Source of the DNA: Aeromicrobium sp.
GTDB taxonomy: Bacteria > Actinomycetota > Actinomycetes > Propionibacteriales > Nocardioidaceae
Reading direction: 5' to 3'
DNA: 5,589 bases
Assembly: GCA_023254755.1 (NCBI GenBank)
Contig: JALRKU010000441.1
Location: forward strand, 1 to 5,589
Part shown: one piece after another, positions 1 through 5,589 of the stretch
Numbering within the stretch: the stretch's first letter is position 1
Layout: every line of letters starts with the position of its first letter
Notes under the pieces: generated by a model
The model's database searches: none
The model's input: the letters and a program-made list of their open reading frames with translations, nothing else
Told to the model about the DNA's origin: nothing
Made by a program: the position numbers and the translations under genes

Positions 1-150
1 GCCCAAATTGGCCTTCATGTCTGCCGCAGCTGCGGCACCACCGTTTAAAGGATTGGTGCACAACATTGCGGTGCCTTTGCGGCTTTGCCCGTTAAAACCC
101 GTCGTTGCGTCATAGGCTTTTGATATGCGGTCATACTCGGCTGGCTGATC
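1..150 (-). other. Foreign-looking segment with a partial open reading frame of unknown identity
   Basis: Seen: the first roughly 140-160 bases differ from the rest. They hold A/T runs such as TTTAAAGG and TTAAAACCC, and by hand count are about 55% GC over the first 120 bases, against well over 70% beyond. On the minus strand one frame is open across the whole segment, read from about 150 down to 1. It gives a protein-like stretch with pieces such as AEYDRISKAYDATTGF, SRKGTAMLCTNPLNGG and AAAAADMKANLG. Codon use is mixed (TTT, TTA, AAA, AAT, ATA), unlike the actinobacterial genes next to it. I do not recognise the family and no conserved motif stands out. The frame runs off the left edge and has no supported start. 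Inference: this is a fragment of a gene from another organism or replicon joined to the actinobacterial sequence, most likely at a chimeric contig end. The exact join cannot be placed; about 136-165 is my estimate. Confidence 0.45.
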
Positions 151-271
151 CTGCGGTGCCCGGAGTCGACAAACTGACGCTCGTGGAAGACACGACACCG
201 CCCGACGCCGCCGCGCTGGACAGCTTCGCAACGGCGCTGCGCGACAACGGAGTCGCCCCGGTCACGGTCGG
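150..271 (+). pseudogene. recB: Probable upstream piece of recB in a different frame (frameshifted)
   Basis: Seen: codons starting at positions divisible by 3, from about 150 to 271, have almost only G or C in third position. They translate to a plausible protein stretch containing VDKLTLVEDTTPPDAAALDS and FATALRDNGVAPVTVG. Left unbroken, this frame hits a TGA at 294-296. The recB frame that continues downstream lies one base earlier and becomes convincing from about 272 (GLGVPALLTWLRDER). Restoring one G in the GGGG run at 270-273 fuses the two into VTVG-GLGVPALLTWL. The spacing, with a Leu-rich helix about 20 residues before the TWLR segment, is roughly what I recall of actinobacterial RecB. 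Inference: this is recB sequence with a one-base deletion, either a sequencing error or a real mutation. Alternatively it is a second unrelated piece of a chimera, because its match to RecB is weak by eye. Confidence 0.4.
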
Positions 272-1897
272 GGTCTCGGCGTCCCCGCCCTGCTGACCTG
301 GCTGCGCGACGAGCGGCGCGAGGCGTCGTCGGTCGCGTCGCCGGGAGCCCGCCAACGGCGACTCGACACCGATGCCTCGGCCGTGCAGATCATCACGATC
401 CACGCGAGCAAGGGGCTGCAGTACCCGGTCGTCATGCTGCCGCACGCGTTCGACCGCTGGATCCAGGACGCCGACCGCGAGATCGCCCTGCGCCACCACG
501 ACCGCCACTCGGGGCAGCGGATGCTGGAGATCGGCCACCCGCTCGATCCCGCGCACGTCGCGGCGTCCCGGGCCGAGGACGCCGCCGAGGAGCTCCGACT
601 GACCTACGTCGCCCTCACCCGTGCGCAGTCGCAGGTCGTCGTGTGGTGGGCGCGCACCAAGAACTCGGTCCACAGCGGCGTCTCGCGGCTGCTGCTCGGC
701 CGGTCGGTCGGCGAGCCGGTGGTCCCGCGCTCGCTCGCGGCGGCTCCCGCGGTCGCGGAGGCACGTGAGCGGCTCGGGGCCTGGGAGCGTCGGGGCGGCC
801 TGGTCGTCGAGGCCGCGGCACCGGACCGGCAGCCGCCGCTGTCCACGCCGACCGACTCCTCGCCCCTGGTCGCGCGGGTCCTGGGCCGAGAGCTCGACAC
901 CGACTGGCGCCGCACGTCCTACACGGGTCTGGTCGCGGCGGCCGAGGGCGTCGCGGTCCCCACGCTGAGCGAGCCCGAGGTCGCCGGCACGGTCGACGAG
1001 GACCAGCCGGACGACGACGCCGTCGCGGTGACGGCCCGGCCGGCGCCGGGCCTGCTGTCCCCGATGTCGGACCTGCCGGCAGGAGCCGGATTCGGGTCGT
1101 TGATCCACGGCGTCCTGGAGCACGCCGACCCGCAGGCACCCGACCTCGCGGCCGAGCTCACGGCGCGGGTCACCGAGCAGCTGCGGTGGTGGCCCGTCGA
1201 CGCGACGGTCGACGACCTCGTCGCCGGCCTGCTGCCGATGTTCGACTCGCCGCTGGGGCCGGTCGCCGACGACCTCACGCTGCGCGACGTCCCGCTGTCC
1301 GACCGGTTGTCCGAGCTGGACTTCGAGATCCCGCTGGCCGGTGGCGACCGTCCTGACCCCGATGTCGCGCCGGTCCTCCTGCGCCGCATGGCCGACGTCC
1401 TCGAGCGCCACCTGCCACCCGACGACGTGCTGGCCGGCTACCCGGCCCACCTGCGCGGCCCGGTGGGCGAGCAGGCCCTGCGCGGCTATCTCGGCGGCTC
1501 GATCGACGCGGTGCTGCGAGTCGGTGCGCCGCGCCGCTACGTCGTCGTGGACTGGAAGACCAACCGCCTCGGCGTCCCCGACGAGCCGGTCACGGCGCTC
1601 GACTACACCCCGGCCCTGATGGCCGAGTCGATGATCCACGCCCACTACCCGCTCCAGGCGCTGCTGTACTCGGTCGTCGTGCACCGCTACCTGCGCTGGC
1701 GGGTCGAGGGGTACGACCCCGAGCAGCACCTCGGCGGCATCGCGTACCTGTACGTGCGGGGCATGTGCGGGCCCGACACCCCCGTCGTCGACGGCACCCC
1801 GTGCGGCGTGTTCACGTGGCGCCCGCCCGCTGCCGCGATCGTCGAGCTGTCGGACCTGCTCGCCGGACGGGCGCCGTCGGACGGGGTCACGACATGA
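272..1897 (+). CDS. recB: RecB, exodeoxyribonuclease V beta subunit (C-terminal part, 5' truncated)
   Basis: RecB is the 3'-5' helicase and nuclease subunit of RecBCD, which unwinds and resects double-strand breaks in the cytoplasm and loads RecA. Seen: helicase motif V (VQIITIHASKGLQYPVV, from 383) and motif VI (LTYVALTRAQSQ, from 599, Arg at 620). The C-terminal PD-(D/E)XK nuclease domain follows. It has FGSLIHGVLEH (His codon 1106), LDFEIPL, GSIDAVL (Asp 1505), VVDWKTNRLG (Asp 1550, Lys 1556) and YPLQALLYS (Gln 1655, Tyr 1667). These correspond to E. coli RecB His956, Asp1067, Asp1080 and Lys1082, so the nuclease site looks intact. The segment HRYLRWRVEGYDPEQHLGG followed by YLYVRGM is also typical of RecB. 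Only about 540 residues of a usual 1,100 or so are present; Walker A, Walker B and the 1B/2B regions are missing. The GTG at 383 is the first start codon in frame but falls inside motif V, so it is not the true start. The frame is open back to 149. The stop overlaps the recD start as ATGA. Confidence 0.93.
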   Translation, partial: GLGVPALLTWLRDERREASSVASPGARQRRLDTDASAVQIITIHASKGLQYPVVMLPHAFDRWIQDADREIALRHHDRHSGQRMLEIGHPLDPAHVAASRAEDAAEELRLTYVALTRAQSQVVVWWARTKNSVHSGVSRLLLGRSVGEPVVPRSLAAAPAVAEARERLGAWERRGGLVVEAAAPDRQPPLSTPTDSSPLVARVLGRELDTDWRRTSYTGLVAAAEGVAVPTLSEPEVAGTVDEDQPDDDAVAVTARPAPGLLSPMSDLPAGAGFGSLIHGVLEHADPQAPDLAAELTARVTEQLRWWPVDATVDDLVAGLLPMFDSPLGPVADDLTLRDVPLSDRLSELDFEIPLAGGDRPDPDVAPVLLRRMADVLERHLPPDDVLAGYPAHLRGPVGEQALRGYLGGSIDAVLRVGAPRRYVVVDWKTNRLGVPDEPVTALDYTPALMAESMIHAHYPLQALLYSVVVHRYLRWRVEGYDPEQHLGGIAYLYVRGMCGPDTPVVDGTPCGVFTWRPPAAAIVELSDLLAGRAPSDGVTT

Positions 1898-3669
1898 TCG
1901 ACGACCTGCACGACCGTCGACTCGCCCGCTCCGCCACGGGCCTGCTCGCGGAGTTCAACCGGGCCGAGGTGCTGACGGCGGCCGACGTCCACGTCGCGCT
2001 GCGGACCGGCGTCCTGACCGGTGTCACCGACGACCACGTCCTGCTGGCCGCTGCGCTCACGGTGCGGGCGGTCCGACTCGGAGCGGTCTGTCTCGACCTC
2101 GCCACCGCCGCGGGCACCGTGCTGGAGTCGCTCGACGAGCCGGTCGAGCTGCCCTGGCCCGAGGTCGGGGCGTGGGTGGCCGCCGTCGCGAACAGCGGGT
2201 TGGTCGAGCAGGAGGTGCTCCGGCTCGAGGGCACGGTCGCCTACCTCGACCGCTACTGGCGCGAGGAACGTCAGGTCTGCGCCGACCTGCTCGCCCGGCT
2301 GGACCGACCGCGCCCGGACGTCGACGACGCGTGGCTCGCCGCCGCCCTCGACCGCGTCTTCGCCGGTGCGGGCGACTTCACGGAGCAACGGGCGGCCGTC
2401 GAATCCGCCGTCCGGGGGACCACCACCGTCCTCACCGGGGGTCCCGGCACGGGCAAGACCACGACCGTGGCCCGGCTGCTGGCGGTCGTCGCCGAGCAGC
2501 ACGAGACCTCCACCGGTCGGCCCCCGCGGATCGCGATGGCGGCCCCCACCGCCAAGGCTGCCGCGCGACTGCAGGAGTCCGTGGGGCGCGAGGCGGCCAC
2601 GCTGGGCGCGGCTGACCAGGCACGGATCGCGTCGCTCGAGGCGTCGACCCTCCACCGGCTCCTGGGCTGGACCCCCAATCCCACGCGCTTTCGCCACGAC
2701 CGCGGCAACCGGCTCCCGCACGACGTCGTGGTGGTCGACGAGACGTCGATGGTCTCCCTCACGCAGATGGCCCGGCTGCTGGAGGCGGTCCGGCCCGATG
2801 CTCGCCTGGTGCTGGTGGGCGATCCCGACCAGCTCGCCTCGATCGAGGCCGGTGCCGTGCTGGCCGACGTCGTCGAGGGACTGCGCGACCATCCCGCACA
2901 CCCCGTCGCGGTGCTCACCACGGTGCACCGCTTCGCCGACGTCGGCGGGATCGCTCGGCTCGCCCAGGCTCTGCGCCGGGGCGACGCCGACGCCGTGGTC
3001 GACGCCCTGACCACCGACGACGACTCGGTGCGCCTCGTCGACCCCACCGACGAGGCCGAGGTCGACGCGGTGGTCGACGACGTCGTCGGCCGGGCCGCCG
3101 CGATGCACGAGGCCGCCATGGCCGGCGACGCCGTCGCGGCGCTCGACGCGCTGGACGGTCACCGCCTCCTGTGCGCGCACCGCGAGGGCCGGTTCGGCGT
3201 CCGGGGCTGGAACCTGCGGGTCGAGCGCGGTCTGGCCGACGCGCTCGGCACCTCGCACCACGGCGACTGGTACGTCGGCCGGCCGGTGCTGGTCACCGCG
3301 AACAACCAGACGCTCGAGGTCTGGAACGGCGACGTCGGTGTCACGCTGCGCCGGCCGGACGGGCGGCTCGAGGTCGCCCTGGCGTCCGTCGGAGGCCCCC
3401 GTCGCATGGCGACCACGCGGCTGCCCGACACCGAGACGATGCACGCCACCACGGTGCACAAGGCCCAGGGCTCGCAGGCGCGGGTCGTCACGGTGGTCAT
3501 GCCGCCCGACGAGTCGGCCCTGCTGACCCGCGAGCTCTTCTACACCGCGGTCACGCGGGCGGAGACGCAGGTCCGCGTGCTCGGCACGCCCGCGTCGGTG
3601 CGAGCCGCCGTCGAGCGCCGAGCGGTCCGAGCGTCGGGTCTCGCCGATCGGCTGCGGACCGGCGGGTGA
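1894..3669 (+). CDS. recD: RecD, exodeoxyribonuclease V alpha subunit (5'-3' helicase)
   Basis: RecD is the fast 5'-3' superfamily 1B helicase subunit of RecBCD and works with RecB and RecC at DNA ends. Seen, in a 591-residue protein: an N-terminal helical domain (about 1-160, RecC-binding in E. coli), then Walker A GGPGTGKTTT (182-191, Lys188) and the motif Ia region MAAPTAKAAARL. Walker B is VVVDETSM (Asp282-Glu283), and motif III is LVLVGDPDQLASIEAGAVL (GDPDQL 309-314). The C-terminal 2A region has the GRFGVRGWN segment, TTVHKAQGSQ (Lys523) and motif VI LFYTAVTRAE (548-557, Arg555). Length is close to E. coli RecD (608 residues), and all motifs needed for ATP hydrolysis are present. The start is the ATG overlapping the recB stop (ATGA), which implies translational coupling; no strong ribosome site is seen, only a G-rich stretch upstream. 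RecD2 is unlikely, because that family has a longer helix-hairpin-helix N-terminus and usually stands apart from recB. Confidence 0.96.
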   Translation: MIDDLHDRRLARSATGLLAEFNRAEVLTAADVHVALRTGVLTGVTDDHVLLAAALTVRAVRLGAVCLDLATAAGTVLESLDEPVELPWPEVGAWVAAVANSGLVEQEVLRLEGTVAYLDRYWREERQVCADLLARLDRPRPDVDDAWLAAALDRVFAGAGDFTEQRAAVESAVRGTTTVLTGGPGTGKTTTVARLLAVVAEQHETSTGRPPRIAMAAPTAKAAARLQESVGREAATLGAADQARIASLEASTLHRLLGWTPNPTRFRHDRGNRLPHDVVVVDETSMVSLTQMARLLEAVRPDARLVLVGDPDQLASIEAGAVLADVVEGLRDHPAHPVAVLTTVHRFADVGGIARLAQALRRGDADAVVDALTTDDDSVRLVDPTDEAEVDAVVDDVVGRAAAMHEAAMAGDAVAALDALDGHRLLCAHREGRFGVRGWNLRVERGLADALGTSHHGDWYVGRPVLVTANNQTLEVWNGDVGVTLRRPDGRLEVALASVGGPRRMATTRLPDTETMHATTVHKAQGSQARVVTVVMPPDESALLTRELFYTAVTRAETQVRVLGTPASVRAAVERRAVRASGLADRLRTGG

Positions 3670-3684
3670 GTCGGTCACCCCGAC
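3670..3684 (+). terminator. Short hairpin directly after the recD stop codon
   Basis: Seen: GTCGG-TCACC-CCGAC, a perfect 5-bp stem with a 5-base loop, beginning at the base after the recD TGA. No T tract follows. Its position suits a weak terminator or an mRNA 3'-end structure, but a 5-bp GC stem arises easily by chance in DNA this GC-rich. Confidence 0.2.
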
Positions 3685-3740
3685 GTCCTGCGCGAGTCGC
3701 GGCCCCTCGTGACGGTCCGCGTGAGCGGCCTCACCGCCGA

Positions 3741-3756
3741 GGCGGGAACACCCGCC
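3741..3756 (+). terminator. Perfect 6-bp hairpin in the recD-MFS gap
   Basis: Seen: GGCGGG-AACA-CCCGCC, a 6-bp perfect stem with an AACA tetraloop, about 70 bp after the recD stop and 24 bp before the transporter start. No poly-T follows (the next bases are GGCCGTCGGGTCTTG). It could end recBCD transcription, since actinobacterial terminators often lack a U tail. It could instead be an element in the transporter's promoter region. The motif GGGAACA in its left arm and loop also resembles an ECF-sigma -35 box, so the two readings compete. Confidence 0.25.
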
Positions 3757-3779
3757 GGCCGTCGGGTCTTGCTCCAAGG

Positions 3780-4985
3780 GTGACCAGCACCGAGACCCTC
3801 ATCGCCCGGCCGGCCCGTGCGACGCACGTCGGTCTCGCGCTGCTCGCCCTGGCGCTCGGCGGCTTCGCGATCGGCACGACCGAGTTCATGACCATGGGCC
3901 TGCTGCCCGACATCGCCGGCAGCATCGACCGCTCGAACGCGACGACCGGCCACATCATCACGGCCTACGCGTTCGGCGTCGTGGTCGGCGCGCCCGTGAT
4001 CGTCTCGCTGGGAGCGAGTCTGCCTCGTCGCGAGCTGGCCGCCGCCCTCATCCTGACGCTCGGCCTCGGCAACGCCGTGACGGCCGTCGCCGACGGCTAC
4101 CTGCCGGTGATGGCGTCGCGCTTCGTGTCGGGCCTGCCGCACGGTGCGTACTTCGGCGTCGCCTCGCTGCTCGCCGCGTCGCTGGTGCCGCCGCACCAGC
4201 GAGGACGCGCCATCAGCAAGGTGATGCTCGGCCTCTCGGTCGCGACGGTCGTCGGCGTCCCGGCGAGCACGGTGCTGGGCCAGCACCTGGGCTGGCGGAG
4301 CGCGTACTGGGTCGTGCTGGGACTGTCGGCGCTGGCGGCGGCGATGATCCTGGCGTTCGTGCCGCACCGGCCCGCCGATCGCGAGGCCACGGTGCGTGCC
4401 GAGCTGACGGCGCTGCGCCGGCCGCAGGTGTGGTTCGCGATGCTGTCGGGCATCGTCGGGTTCGGCGGTCTGTTCGCGATGTACACCTACATCGCGCCGA
4501 TCGTCACGGACGTCACCGATCTGTCGCGCTCCGCGATCCCGCTCTTCCTGCTGGTGTTCGGCGTGGGCAGCGTGGTGGGCGCGTGGGCTGCCGGGCCGCT
4601 GTCCGACTGGAGCCCTGCTCGCACGGTCCTGGTCGGCTTCGCCGCCCAGGTCGTCACCCTGCTGCTGTTCTGGTGGCTGTCACCCCACGCGGTGCCGGCG
4701 GCCGTCCTGGTGTTCCTGGTCGGCGCGCTCGGCTCGATCGTCGCGATCGCCTTCCAGGTGCGGCTGATGGCGGCGGCGGGTCGGGCCGAGATGCTCGGCG
4801 CAGCGCTCAACCACTCGTCGCTGAACGTCGCCAACGGGCTGGGCGCATGGTTCGGCTCGATCGTCATCTCGGCGGGCCTGGGCTACCGCGCGGCGAGTCT
4901 CGTGGGTGCCGCGCTCGCGGCGGCCGGCATCGTCGTGTTCGCCGCCGGGCTGCAGCACGCCCGCCGCTCACGCGGCCGACTCTGA
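3780..4985 (+). CDS. MFS transporter, DHA1 family (drug or sugar efflux type)
   Basis: This is a 401-residue inner-membrane proton-coupled exporter of the major facilitator superfamily; the substrate cannot be told from sequence. Seen: about 12 hydrophobic segments in two halves joined by a polar loop (about 194-220, starting VPHRPADREATVRAEL). TM1 carries GTTEFMTMGLLPDIA (32-46), a hallmark of the AraJ / Cmx (chloramphenicol efflux) branch of DHA1. The TM2-TM3 loop has PRR (82-84) in place of the classic motif A. TM5 has the motif-C-like run LGLSVATVVGVPASTVLGQ followed by GWR (171-173). The C-terminus is basic (HARRSRGRL), as for a cytoplasmic tail. Start choice: the GTG at 3780 gives a short polar N-terminus before TM1. 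AAGG touches the GTG with no normal spacing, so the mRNA may be leaderless, or the true start may differ. The next in-frame ATG (3888) falls inside TM1 and is too late. The 110-bp gap from recD suggests separate expression. Confidence 0.88.
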   Translation: MTSTETLIARPARATHVGLALLALALGGFAIGTTEFMTMGLLPDIAGSIDRSNATTGHIITAYAFGVVVGAPVIVSLGASLPRRELAAALILTLGLGNAVTAVADGYLPVMASRFVSGLPHGAYFGVASLLAASLVPPHQRGRAISKVMLGLSVATVVGVPASTVLGQHLGWRSAYWVVLGLSALAAAMILAFVPHRPADREATVRAELTALRRPQVWFAMLSGIVGFGGLFAMYTYIAPIVTDVTDLSRSAIPLFLLVFGVGSVVGAWAAGPLSDWSPARTVLVGFAAQVVTLLLFWWLSPHAVPAAVLVFLVGALGSIVAIAFQVRLMAAAGRAEMLGAALNHSSLNVANGLGAWFGSIVISAGLGYRAASLVGAALAAAGIVVFAAGLQHARRSRGRL

Positions 4986-5000
4986 CCGCAGGCGGCCGTG
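4969..5000. terminator. Imperfect inverted repeat at the MFS/cysA convergent ends
   Basis: Seen: CAC-(GC)-GGCCG at 4969-4978 can pair with CGGCC-GTG at 4993-5000, giving 5 + 3 bp with a 2-base bulge and a 14-base loop. It spans the transporter stop and nearly reaches the cysA stop, as a bidirectional terminator might. No T tracts lie on either side, and the GC-rich background makes chance pairing likely. Confidence 0.15.
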
Positions 5001-5001
5001 A

Positions 5002-5589
5002 TCAGCCGGCGGCGCCGGTCGCGACCCGCTCGGCCCCGACCTGCGGTCGCAGCCACACGTGGTCGCCCAGGTGCAGGCCGAGGGCGGTCGCCTCGGCGCG
5101 GGTCACCGTCACGAGCACGGGGTCGGGGTGCAGCGGGTCGCTCGGGGTGACCTCGAGGCGGATCTCGAAGCCGACGCGGGTCCACCGGGTGATCGGTCCG
5201 TCGACCGTGGCCGCCTGCTCGTAGCGGGAGATCTCGATGTCGTGGGGCCGGATCAGCGTGTCGCCGAGATGGGTGACCGGGCCGAGGAACGACAGCACGA
5301 AGTCACTCGCGGGCGCGTCGTAGAGCTCGTCGGGCGTGCCGACCTGCTCGATGCGGCCGTCGTTGATGACGACCAGGGAGTCGGCGACCTCGAGGGCCTC
5401 CTCCTGGTCGTGCGTCACGAACACGGTGGTCACGTGCACCTCGTCGTGCAGGCGGCGCAGCCAGTCGCGCAGCTCCTTGCGCACCTTCGCGTCGAGCGCG
5501 CCGAAGGGCTCGTCGAGCAGCAGCACGGTGGGCTCGATCGCCAGCGCGCGCGCCAGGGCCATGCGCTGGCGCTGGCCGCCCGACAGCTG
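5002..5589 (-). CDS. cysA: CysA, sulfate/thiosulfate ABC importer ATP-binding protein (C-terminal part)
   Basis: CysA hydrolyses ATP on the cytoplasmic side of the membrane to drive sulfate or thiosulfate uptake through the CysT/CysW permease. Seen: 195 codons ending at TGA (5002-5004), with the 5' part beyond the window edge. The visible part opens on the ABC signature QLSGGQRQRMALARALA. It continues with Walker B VLLLDEP, the D-loop FGALDAKVRKELRDWLRRLH, and the H-loop FVTHDQEEALEVAD. After this comes DGRIEQVGTPDELYDAPAS, typical of this importer class. A C-terminal regulatory domain follows (VTHLGDTLIRPHDIEISRYE, then a TOBE-like beta-rich end with HLGDHVWLRPQ). The phrases AKVRKELRDWLRRLHDE and LIRPHDIEI point to CysA rather than PotA, MalK or UgpC. 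Walker A and the Q-loop are not in the window. The ATG at 5560-5562 lies inside the signature helix and is not the start. cysA is usually last in its operon, so the permease genes should lie past 5589. It converges with the MFS gene, 16 bp apart. Confidence 0.9.
   Translation of the reverse strand, partial: QLSGGQRQRMALARALAIEPTVLLLDEPFGALDAKVRKELRDWLRRLHDEVHVTTVFVTHDQEEALEVADSLVVINDGRIEQVGTPDELYDAPASDFVLSFLGPVTHLGDTLIRPHDIEISRYEQAATVDGPITRWTRVGFEIRLEVTPSDPLHPDPVLVTVTRAEATALGLHLGDHVWLRPQVGAERVATGAAG

Noticed and set aside
1..48. Plus-strand frame reading CRSCGTT, resembling a zinc-ribbon tail, ending at TAA 46-48
   Set aside because: Only 15 codons are visible, and the minus strand has a much longer open frame over the same bases. 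Two Cys in such a short stretch is weak evidence.
1765..1893. Longer recD start at 1765
   Set aside because: The extra 43 residues are Arg-rich shadow sequence inside the recB 3' end. The ATG at 1894 gives the classic ATGA junction and a RecD-like N-terminus.
131..3777. Very long minus-strand open frames antisense to recB and recD (about 530 and 700 codons)
   Set aside because: They mirror the GC3-biased codons of the real genes. Their translations are Arg/Gly/Asp/Val-rich with no motif, while the plus strand carries clear RecB and RecD motifs over the same span.
3171..3779. Extension of the transporter frame upstream into recD (ATG/GTG starts from 3171)
   Set aside because: The added residues are Arg/Ala/Pro-rich low-complexity sequence overlapping recD. 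MFS proteins of this type begin a few residues before TM1, matching the GTG at 3780.
5006..5018. CCGGC-GGC-GCCGG hairpin as a cysA terminator
   Set aside because: It lies inside the last codons of cysA, has no T tract, and such short GC palindromes are common here.
1..5589. CRISPR arrays, tRNA/rRNA genes, insertion sequence ends, tandem repeats, defence or other novel systems
   Set aside because: Read on both strands, none has supporting structure. The coding space is filled by recB, recD, an MFS exporter and cysA, and the only unexplained sequence is the first 150 bases or so.

Overview
The window looks like high-GC Actinomycetota DNA. Third codon positions are almost always G or C, and recB and recD are joined by a stop/start overlap. 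The RecB and RecD proteins resemble those of Nocardioidaceae-type actinobacteria (Nocardioides, Aeromicrobium). That family assignment is an impression from remembered homologues and was not tested. No undescribed biological system is visible; the core of the window is ordinary chromosomal DNA.

Layout: (1) Bases 1 to about 150 do not match the rest. They are about 55% GC by hand count of the first 120 bases and carry an open minus-strand frame of unknown identity. They join the actinobacterial sequence abruptly, most simply through a chimeric contig end. (2) From about 150 to 1897 on the plus strand lies the C-terminal part of RecB, covering the last helicase motifs and the nuclease domain. 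It is split by an apparent one-base frameshift at a G run (270-273). (3) From 1894 to 3669 lies a complete recD, overlapping recB by ATGA. (4) A gap of 110 bp holds two short hairpins and a weak promoter-like motif. (5) From 3780 to 4985 lies a complete MFS transporter of the drug/sugar efflux (DHA1) type. (6) From 5002 to the window end, on the minus strand and convergent with the transporter, lies the C-terminal part of CysA, the ATPase of a sulfate/thiosulfate ABC importer.

How the genes work together: RecB and RecD are two subunits of the RecBCD helicase-nuclease, which processes double-strand breaks for RecA-dependent repair. RecC is expected upstream of recB, outside the window. The MFS pump and cysA appear functionally unrelated to RecBCD and to each other. 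The cysA permease genes (cysT, cysW) and the binding-protein gene should lie past position 5589. The only anomalies that deserve attention are at the left edge: the composition break and the frame switch.
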